64,000 nt of DNA from Spirometra erinaceieuropaei (lineage: Eukaryota; Platyhelminthes; Cestoda; Diphyllobothriidea; Diphyllobothriidae). A program made the position numbers and the translations under genes. Each line of letters starts with the position of its first letter. The stretch's first letter is position 1. The notes under the pieces are model-generated. The model did no database searches. It was not told the DNA's origin and saw only the letters and a list, made by a program, of their open reading frames with translations. Shown here one piece after another: positions 55,551 to 64,000 of this stretch. The stretch covers positions 1,688,990 through 1,752,989 of the forward strand of contig CACRXP010000013.1 in assembly GCA_902702965.1 (NCBI GenBank), in the 5' to 3' direction.

Positions 55551-57465
55551 CTGCACGTGACCTACCTCATGAAACTTGGATGACAGAATCAAATATGAAA
55601 ACTTCCAGACGCATCAAACGTTGCGCGCTTTGCTCACTTATCCGGCCCCCTCAAGAAAAATGCTCCTTTCCTTGTGTAGAAAATATGTCCACATAATTCT
55701 GTCAAGGAAAATGCCCGCATATTTGAGCGAAAATAGACGTTACAATATATTCAGACAATTTCCTATGCTGTTACCTCCCCTAGACATCGATCGCTTATCT
55801 GAACCTGTTTCCCTTTGGGAGAGAAATTGCTAACCCACGAGAGGTCTGCTAAAAAGAGCTTCTCGCACTCTAAAATCGATTTTTTTCTGATGTTAACGCT
55901 GGGAATCAGTTTGTTGACACACAGGTTATTTTTAGAGAGCCAAAAGTCTTATCGATTTTTAAAAGTCAGACTAACAGGTCTGTGCAATTTTAAGTCCTAA
56001 ATTGAAGTAATAACGCACACAGGCAATCCTCCGTTTAAATGATGAGAAATTGATTTGCCCTTCGGAAAAGCATATGGGTTGACGCAGAAATGACTACCAT
56101 AGAAAAGCCATTTCCAGTTTCGAACATACGGGACACTACCTTTGGTGCGGTCTAGATCCTTCATACAGATAGTTTAGAAATGAAACGATAAAAATGAACA
56201 GTTTCGGCAAAATATCTGTATTTATATGGCCACTCTGCCATGCATTCATAATCGTAGAACGAAGTCTTAAATTGAGCAAAGAAAGTAAAAGTGATCGCAT
56301 TATTAAGAGAAAGGCATGTCCTTCCGTTTGCGGTAGAAAAATATCACTATTTTATTTAGCTAAGTAAAAGGAGCCGCCTGAAATGTCGATTTTTCCTTGG
56401 CTTTACCGATCAAAGAATATAATGTACACTAATATTCGTCACCGAAATGTAGAATTGAAGCGCACCTTAGATAGACAATTTATCAGAAAATGTTTTCTAA
56501 TTATTAAAAAGCATATTTATTGCCGACTTTTGTCGTGGACGTTCATTTTTTCGGCAGTGAGGTTTCATAGTTGGATAAGCACGCAAATGTGACCCAAACT
56601 ACCATCTACATGAAGAAAAACGTCCAAACACTCGCTGCTTCGATAAATACTTTCAAGAAGTATCTTATTTTACAGGATTTAACTAACACATATAGAAGAA
56701 CCTGTCTTTATGGGCAATCGAGTGAAAACACTGGAAATCATGAATTATTCAACGATATTTCAAGACCGATTCGACACTCAAGGAAATTCAGAACAAAGGA
56801 AATTTGCACATTAATTTCACGGGAGAAAAGTCCTCCTTCCGTACACAAAATGGTCTGTTTGCGATTACACCTGTCAGTCTGATCCAAATTTCTTAGCCAC
56901 CGACCGACCTGGCTACATGTGACCCTAGGAAAGCATTTATTCCTATGACGTCCCTACCGACGTGATCAAACAAAATCCTGTTTGCATTATTGAATCATAC
57001 CTCAACCAATGTAAAAGTGTAGGAAACGCAATGAATTCCCAGAAAAACGCTTCGGAATCCATTCTCAGAATGTAGGTTGTTCTAGAAGCGCCACACCTGA
57101 CATTCAACTAATTCTTAAAAGACATTTAGATGTAAACGTCACTAAAAGAGCATTGTCAAACACTATTCTATTTGTGTTGTCATAGTTTCTCAGTTTTATG
57201 GCATGAACAGACTTTCTGTACATCGATGACTGACGTTTGCTAAATGACTACCTTTCTTGACGTTTTCAGAGTTTTCTGCTCTTCTCGAAAAATTGGTATT
57301 TCTACACAACGTAATGTTGTCTTTAATATTTCTGTTGTGTTTTCGATTCCCTCAAAGTTGTTCTTTACTGACGCAGACATTGAGTCCATGCATTGGTGTC
57401 GTTTTTGGAGTGATTAGAAATCATTCGTAAATGTCTACACCTTTCGAGAGTCGGGTTACTTACTG
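55551..57465 (+). mobile_element. Family B element, copy B1 (about 1.9 kb)
   Basis: Starts after TA with CTGCACGTGACCTACCTCAT and ends near GGGTTACTTACTG. It is collinear with 58113-60010 over its whole length (CATCAAACGTTGCGCGCTTT; CATGAAGAAAAACGTCCAAA; CACTCGCTGCTTCGATAAAT; GATGTAAACGTCACTAAA). Open frames inside are not conserved between the copies, so it appears non-coding. The end is decayed, so its position is approximate. Confidence 0.75.
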
Positions 57466-57469
57466 TGCG

Positions 57470-58105
57470 CTATGCAGAATGTCATGAAAACGCATAAAGG
57501 ACCGAGAACTCATTAAAAAATGCCTAACTGCTATTAAATGTGGTTTGATCCTGTTGGTTTGTGTCTGGAGTCGGTGTATTGCCTTTATTACAGTGCTAGA
57601 TGTTTATCTCCGCAATAAATTGTTCCGTTGAGCGGCAAAAAATTCTTGCAGTTTATTCCTCATAAATTCTGTTGAATCTTATCTATAAATCGGACCAAAA
57701 CGGTTAAATGTTTCGAAGCAGAAGAAGAAAACAAAACTTTGTCACTGTAAGAATACTTAGAGAAACTACACGCGAACATAAAACCGGACGCGCTTTTCAA
57801 TCTTTTGCTTTATGCCTTATTTAAAGTTCACGGGAAATATAAACTCGTTTTCTCTGTTGATTACGCGCAACTAAATAATCAGGCGGATAGAAGGCCCATT
57901 TCACAATGGACAGCAATAATTTTTTCTTCTGTCATCCTCTGTGACAAGTTACCTTGACGTCAGACATCCTGACTATTAGGGGAAACCTCCTTTCACTATT
58001 TTTGTCCTTAGCAGCCAGTCCGTCCAGTCAGACAACGAGTATAATGAAAGTTGTGTGGGCTAGCTCAGTTAAAAATGACCAAATGCCATAACCTTTGATG
58101 ATTCT
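57470..58105. other. Unassigned AT-rich sequence between family B copies
   Basis: No recognisable feature. Confidence 0.4.
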
Positions 58106-58112
58106 ACCATTA

Positions 58113-60010
58113 CATGTAGAGTATGTGACATATCTCATAAAACCTGATAAGAGCAACTGCTTTGAGAATTTTTGGACGTTTCAAACGTTGCGCATTTTGC
58201 TTGCTCATCCAGCCCCTTCAAGGTAATGTCCTTTTCTTATACAAAAATTGTGTTGACGTAATTCCATCAAGCAAAATGTGCATAAATTCTAGCGAAAATG
58301 AACGTTGCGATATATTCGGGCAACTTTTTTTTTATCATAATACCTGTCCTAGACTTCGGTTGGGCATTTGAGCGGGTTTTTCATTGAAAGGAGAGTAATT
58401 TACTCGCGAGAGCTTTGATAAACAGCGGTTACCGAAATTGAAAATATATTTTTGTCGGATGCTGCCCGTGGTAATAAACTTGCTTACACCAAGGTTATTT
58501 TAGAAGGACCAGATGTTTTATCGAATTTTGAAAGTCATACTAACAGATCTATGCGCTTTAGCGCCCTGAAGTGCATTAATAACGCACACAGGCAATCCTT
58601 CGTTTAAATGGACTGAAATTGTTTTGCTGTGTGGAAAATCTAACTTGAGATCACAGTAATGACCACCACCAAATTGGCATTTCCAGTTTTGAACATATAG
58701 AACATTTTTGTCGTGTAATCTAACTTCTGAAAATACCTAATTCAGAAATTGAACGATCACAACACTAAAAGTTTCAGCAAAATATCAGTATTTATATGGG
58801 CACTTTGCCGTGCATTTGTAATCGCAAAACGGAGTCCAAAAGTGAGTGAAAATAGTACAAGTAGACGCAGTGTATAGGGAAAGGAATGAATGTAAGTTTA
58901 TGGTAGAAATATTTGAGTGCTGTTTAGGAACGTGAAGGAAACGGTCGAAAGTGTCAAATTTTTCCTTGGCCTCATCGTGCACAAATGCAAAGTACACAGA
59001 GATCCGTCGACGGAGTGCAGTATTAAAGGACTTCTTAAAGAGGTAACTTATGAGAGAAAGTTTTCTAATTGATCGAAGGCATATTCGTTTTTGACTTTCG
59101 TTGTAAGCGGTCATCTTATTCGACGTTGAAGTTTAGTGCTTGAGTGAGTCTTCACATGTGACCAAAACGTCCTTGTACATGAAGAAGAACGCCCAAACAC
59201 TCGCTACTACGGTAAATGCCTTCAATAAGTATCATATTTTAAGTTTTTAACAAATACATGATACAAAATCGGTCTTTATGGGCGATCGGGGGAAAAAACT
59301 GAAAATCATGAAGTATTCAGCAATATTTCAAGGTCGTCTGAAAATCAACGTAATCCAAAACGAACGAAAAGTGCAAACTAATTTAACGGAAGATAAGCTC
59401 TGTCTATAAACACAAAATGGTATGTTTACGACTACGCCTGTCAGTTCTGTTTAAATTTACTAGTCACCGCTCGGGCTCGCAGCATGTGACCTTATGAAAA
59501 CTTTTACTCCTACGACGTCCCCATCGGTGAAATCAAGCAAACTCCCATTTCTCTTGTTAAACCGCGCCTCATTCAAATCTAACGAGGTAAGAATACCAAG
59601 AATCTCCGGAAAACTTTTGGAATCTTTACTCAGACTGTAGGCTGTTGGCGAACCGCCATAACTGAAATTACACTAATTTTTAAAGGATATTTAAACTCAA
59701 ACCTAACTAATTCACTATTTTGAAACGCTATTTTATTTGTACTTTCATATTTACTTCGTTCTTTGTATGAGAAGACATTTTTTCCAGCTAAAAACGAATT
59801 TTACTAATCCGCAGTCATTTTTGAAGTTTTCGGGATTTTGCGCTTTTCTAAAAAACGACATTTCGAAGAAACACAACACTGCCTTTAGTATGTCTTTTAA
59901 AGTTGTACTTAGTTAACATTGATATTTGATCCGTGAATTTTTGTCAGTTTGCGCGTGATTGGCAATCATTCGCAACTTTCAACACATTTCATGAATTAAG
60001 TCACCTACTG
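58113..60010 (+). mobile_element. Family B element, copy B2 (about 1.9 kb)
   Basis: TA lies at 58111-58112 and 60011-60012. The right end, reverse-complemented, is CAGTAGGTGACTTAATTCAT; the left end is diverged (GTATGTGACATATCTCATAA). Collinear with B1. Unlike family A, the arms are not long inverted copies of each other. It lies in the same orientation as B1, 650 bases downstream. Confidence 0.8.
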
Positions 60011-60019
60011 TACATACGA

Positions 60020-61000
60020 CAACACCAATTTTAACATATCGCGTTGCAAATCAAATCCCCCACGTTCAAACTCTCCTAACTGGATCTACCGACGCTCGGA
60101 TGTCCTAGCTCACCAGTCTCGCTGCATCATCAAGAAATCCCAGGTATTCCTCTGAAAAATCCAAGATTAGAGCGTAAATCCTGAGGAATGCATAGTTCCT
60201 TAATATCACATGACTGGACTACCGAAAACATGTCTCTGAGTTTTAAAGATGAATTCATTGACGTGCAAACGGAGGGTTTAACAGAAATTCTCAGTCTCTC
60301 CCCTAAGGACTACTGTTTTTTGACTGTCAGCAGTACTAACAGGTTTAAAGGATGACATAAGGACTTCGGAATATCGGGGTTTTTCGCCGGACTAACCTTA
60401 CGATGACTGCGAAAAAGAGCTAGTTGGCGATACCTCCGTCACCATAAAGAACATCGAAGCTGAGCCGTCTAGGATGTCTCCAGTGGGGTAATTTATTCGT
60501 GAAGATGAGTCGGCGAAGTATTTCGGTTTCTGGATAATGGCATGCAAATGTTGAATGATGGAAACCTAGTAAAAACCTCCCACACGGGCTATAGATTTGA
60601 CAGCATCGTCGACTATGGAAGTAACCATCTGGTGGTTCGGAATAGAAGTTGCGTCATGACTCTCTTCCACTCTGTCTTCCTATGACTACAGTAAGGGTAA
60701 TATTGCTCCCCCAAAATGGGCAACGAGGGAGTTCCGCGGGGTCAGTAAAAAGGATGTAGTGGTGGTACGCCTGGGTGTCGACTCATGCTGCGCCAGCCGC
60801 CTACGCTGAATCCCCGCATCAGATGACTAACCAGGCCAAACAGTGTACTGGTGCCTGTAAGAGGAAAGAGACGGTGAGCACGAACCCTAGAACCTTACCT
60901 CAATCTGACATGCTGTTAAACGATCACAAGGCGTTAAAAACCGCGGCTTGGAAGGTTGCCAACCGACGAGATAACTCGACCCTCTTAGGACGAAGAGTCA
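60020..61000. other. Unassigned sequence
   Basis: A 77-codon frame at 60775-61008 shows no motif. Nothing else seen. Confidence 0.4.
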
Positions 61001-61004
61001 GGCC

Positions 61005-61320
61005 GTAATGGCTCCTTCTTAATGTAGCCTCCATGACACCCCTACTTAGACGGGATCCGAGCTAGCTCCCCTGTTTCTGTGAAAACCCGGCCCGTCGTGT
61101 GCGGACCAGGCGCGAGTGGAACGCGCAGACGGGATGTTCGGCTTTGTCAGTCATCGTTCCCGAACCGGCCTTCGATCTTCTTGACTCTGCTTTAGCACAG
61201 GACTTAGGTTGGTTAGTGATTGGGGCGAGGGTGCGATAGATGCATCGCTAGTCCACTATCACTAATAAATTGACCCACGAAAGAGTCACCGTCCCTGTGC
61301 CAACCTTTCTCTGGGGCACC
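61005..61320 (-). repeat. Interspersed repeat X, copy 5 (reverse)
   Basis: Plus-strand blocks ATGGCTCCTTCTTAATGTAG, TCTTCTTGACTCTGC and AATAAATTGACCCACGAAAG parallel those of 27640-27980 in the same order; both are reverse relative to copies 1-3. Diverged. Confidence 0.55.
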
Positions 61321-61635
61321 CGGTGGACATCACCGCACGCAACGTTCGAACTGTTGCTAAGTGGACTTTACTGAGAAAACAGCTGGCTACATATACTGTT
61401 TACCGAGATTTAAGGGATAATCATCACTTCTGCATATAGATTGCCTCATATGTCAAGCGCAAGGAAACAATACTGGACCAGAAGGGCAAAAGTTCACCGC
61501 AGATATCTCATAAATGTAGACTGCTTTCGAAGTCGCTGCACAAATCGTTGATGTCCACACTGTCCATGATCCGACTTCCCCTCAGCGTACGACACTGTCA
61601 GGAGTTAAAGACAGCCTAAAATAACAACAGTGTAG

Positions 61636-61715
61636 AATTCTGGGTAAATTGTGTCACGCGTATAAGCCAGAACAGATTTCGGTGTATATACGCGTGACTC
61701 AATTTACCGGGAATT
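61636..61715. repeat. Short hairpin (foldback) repeat
   Basis: GGTAAATTGTGTCACGCGTA at 61643 and its near-perfect reverse complement TACGCGTGACTCAATTTACC downstream form arms of 22 bases with one mismatch, extending weakly to about 28 bases. The loop is about 22 bases. Could be a solo foldback MITE remnant. Confidence 0.75.
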
Positions 61716-61989
61716 ATACAGTACTCAATAATGGATACCCTAGACAAAGAATTCCTTTGTTACTGTTCGAGCAATTCGAATTCCCGGCTCAAGGTCAGAA
61801 TACAAAAACTAGTCAATTAAAAGAACGCCGATCACGCTTGAAAAGGGTTACAAAAAGGGGGAAGGGGAATGCCAACAGGGGCCAAATGTGGAAGTACTTG
61901 CGAGGAAGGCGTAGAGAATTCCAAGGGTTGACCAGGTGGATTCAACAAACAGAATTACATCATTTGCCTTATCCCACGTGCTAATTACT

Positions 61990-62865
61990 CCTAAGTTTAC
62001 GTCGGCCACACAGGCCTGCGTCTTTGGACTTGGAGCAGTAAACCAAGGGAAGGCTGTCAGCCGACGAAACTCCTTGTCTCTCATTTTTAAGATCGCGTTT
62101 ATATTCGACTACGGTTTCGGCTGAAACGCCACTGCATTTACTACCACGACCAACACTATGTGTCCGGGAGGATTCCTCGGGCCTTATATTTCAAAGAAGC
62201 CCATGTAAACCACCTACCCGACCCTGACCTATATTCTGAGAGCTTGCAAGCATAGCTGGGTGTTACGGCAGAGTCAGCGTTAAGGCAACAATGGTCACCG
62301 GTCCGTGGCTTACCGTCGCCCTGCTCATTGGTGTCTCACTGCCTCCCCCTCCCACCCCACCAGGTGAAATTCCTACCTATGCGCCTCCACCTCGACGACC
62401 GCTGACGCACAAAGTTAGAAAACGACAGCTGCGTTCTGTCCCACTGTCTGTCTGGCCATCGTAACGTAATCTTCTTCGCGCCTCAGTGAACATCACCTAT
62501 GACCCCCACCCACCCCTACTCCGAGCGATCTTCACCACAGTGGCAAGTGTTCGCACCGTCTTCTGCAGTCTCCGAGAGCGCTTCACCCTCTGGTACTCGA
62601 ACTGCACTTCTCATGTTTATATGGTCTGTCGAGAGTTGTTGATAACAAAAAAAACGGAACATTCACGAGTGGACCTGGATTTTACCCGACGGACCTCGTC
62701 GTTTTCGATTAGTACCAGCCTGGAATCCGTGCTGCCTTATGCCTGCTATATGTACATATTAATTTTGCGCATGTACTGGAAGATGGGCATCCCAAAAACA
62801 TAATTCTAAGAAAACCGAGTCCTTTGGGAAAGTAAACAAACTTTATTTCGTAAATTTTCGGCGCT
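61990..62865. other. Unassigned sequence
   Basis: No recognisable gene or element. Confidence 0.4.
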
Positions 62866-63412
62866 GGTTACCCAGGTCGTCGTCAGACGTGCAGTAAGTG
62901 TGAAAAAAAAACAGTTAAAATTTAAACCTGCCCGAAAACTCGATATCGCTTTGTCAGTGCTGAGGATGGGTTAATACTGTGGGCTGACGTCACGTTTCGA
63001 TCGAATATCAGCTTTTCCATTTTTCTTTGAGATTTTTGTACATGGCGTCAAGATCGATGCGCCGACTGATGCATGAATCATCAGAGTGAATGGCCTCTAG
63101 GAATTCTTGGCCTTTCTTATGTGGGCAGGAATCGACAAAACGTGTTTCATCCCAAGCAAATTTGTGCCCAGTTTTAGGAGTACGCATGGCGACTTGGGAT
63201 AAGTGGTTCCGCCCCTTTACCGCCAATTGGTGTTCGTGTAGACGTGTAGAGGCGGATTTTCCTGTTTGACCACGGTATACCGCATTACAATGACCACATG
63301 GAATCTTATGGACTACATCTTTTTTATCCAAATAGCCAACCCTGTCCTTAGGGTATACAAGCTGGTTGCGTAGCGTATTCGTCGGTTCGTGGACCACTTG
63401 TTGTGAAGCTCA
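62866..63412 (-). pseudogene. PLE C-terminal region with GIY-YIG domain and 3' end
   Basis: The minus-strand frame reads VVHEPTNTLRNQLVYPKDRV, GYLDKKDVVHKIPCGHCNAV, YRGQTGKSASTRLHEHQLAV, HLSQVAMRTPKTGHKFAW, EFLEAIHSDDSCISRRIDLD, ending NLKEKWKS at about 63008. This is the linker, the GIY-YIG domain with its CGHC cysteines and the tail of a Penelope-like protein. The Arg and the HEH motif are kept but YIG is YRG. A TGA lies about eight codons upstream of the frame as read, and nothing of the reverse transcriptase is left. The 3' part (62950-62866) contains CTGACGACGACCTGGGTAAC, CGCCGAAAATTTACG and AATAAAG, a likely polyadenylation signal. Confidence 0.88.
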
Positions 63413-63419
63413 CTTCCTC

Positions 63420-63870
63420 CTCCCCAGGGCTGCTAACATTAGCCTTTACGTCTATGGAGAGAGGAAGAATCTCTTGGCCTTCGCATGCATAAACTCCCTT
63501 CCAGCATTTTATCCGTTCACCGACTTCTGACGGGATGGATATTAAATGGCTTGACGAGTGCGCTGTCTTGAGGACAGTCGTAACTTGCGGAAAAGTACTC
63601 TGGTAAAAAAAGAACCGAGGAGAGGTGATAATCACCCCCACCTGACAGGCACGGTGGTCGACATGCTGGTTTGCTTCGCTTCCTCCCACTTTCAATTCAT
63701 TTGTTTACCTCTTTGGTCTCTTGAACCGAAAGCCATAAAAATGCAGCCTACAGTCGAGTACCTGGAATTGCCACCAATTTTGCATCATACACATCTGTCG
63801 TGATGACCAAGGAGGCACGAAGATACACACGCTAAAATTGTACAGCTGCTTTCCAGAAGTAGCTAGAAGC
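63420..63870. other. Unassigned sequence upstream of the PLE remnant
   Basis: Open frames on both strands without motif. The minus-strand frame 63695-63348 is out of frame with the PLE protein and is not its extension. Confidence 0.4.
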
Positions 63871-63879
63871 AGGACAATG

Positions 63880-64000
63880 ATAGAAGGACGCTCATCGATC
63901 GCGATACGGAACTCACTCGTTCCGTTGTCTTATGGTTCTCTCTTGAGCACAACTAGCAGCCACACAACAACACATGATAAAGGCAGAAGAGCATTACGGA
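63880..64000 (-). mobile_element. SINE non-tRNA block, cut by the window end
   Basis: On the plus strand ACGCTCATCGATCGCGATAC, GGAACTCACTCGTTCCGTTG and TGATAAAGGCAGAAGAGCAT are reverse forms of the SINE block seen at 22790-22920. No tRNA-like head follows at the left. Confidence 0.7.

Noticed and set aside
1..64000. CRISPR arrays, bacterial operons, ribosome binding sites, rRNA genes
   Set aside because: No regularly spaced short repeats, no dense coding and no rRNA-like conserved blocks were seen; the sequence is eukaryotic repeat-rich DNA.
1..64000. A multi-gene system of cooperating intact genes
   Set aside because: No intact cellular gene could be supported; the coding sequence recognised belongs to fragmented transposable elements.

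Overview
The window looks like repeat-rich intergenic or intronic DNA from a large animal genome, most likely a tapeworm of the diphyllobothriid group (Spirometra, Dibothriocephalus or Schistocephalus type). The main clue is a minus-strand reading frame at 3.4-4.2 kb whose zinc-finger linker (RTETGEPVPG) I recognise from non-LTR retrotransposons of these worms. Many Penelope-like element (PLE) 3' ends with GIY-YIG endonuclease domains and degenerate CCCTAA arrays fit the same picture. The species is an inference from memory and was not tested. I see no intact cellular protein gene, no rRNA and no intact tRNA. One 55-base assembly gap lies at 25617-25671.

Retroelements, all partial or broken: PLE C-terminal/GIY-YIG remnants at 17.3, 25.7, 28.1, 35.6, 41.0, 41.6 and 63.0 kb; a palindromic pair of PLE reverse-transcriptase fragments at 46 kb; an RTE-type reverse-transcriptase tail at 51.2-51.8 kb; a CR1-like tail at 24.2-24.85 kb; the zinc-finger end of a non-LTR element at 3.4-4.2 kb. 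A tRNA-derived SINE family (head resembling tRNA-Arg with a TCT anticodon loop) occurs at 16.7, 22.6, 36.3, 47.1-47.7 and 63.9 kb.

DNA transposons: (1) family T, non-autonomous elements with GGT... terminal inverted repeats and an internal CCCTAA-like array, with 8-bp target-site duplications visible at four loci; (2) a 787-bp Merlin/IS1595-like element at 32.8-33.6 kb with a decayed transposase, inverted ends and an 8-bp duplication; (3) family A, about 0.98-kb foldback elements flanked by TA (five copies plus a half copy); (4) family B, about 1.9-kb elements with related ends (two copies plus an internally deleted one); (5) smaller foldback elements at 19.0 and 48.9 kb.

Other multi-copy sequences (called X, Y, Z and W here) fill much of 1.8-3, 4.9-6.1, 9.2-12.4, 21.1-21.4, 27.4-28 and 32.5-35.6 kb. 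Nesting is extensive: Merlin in X, X in Y, a SINE pair in T, T in family A, and a PLE tail in RTE. The relative order of several insertions can therefore be read directly. Stretches with nothing recognisable are listed as such.
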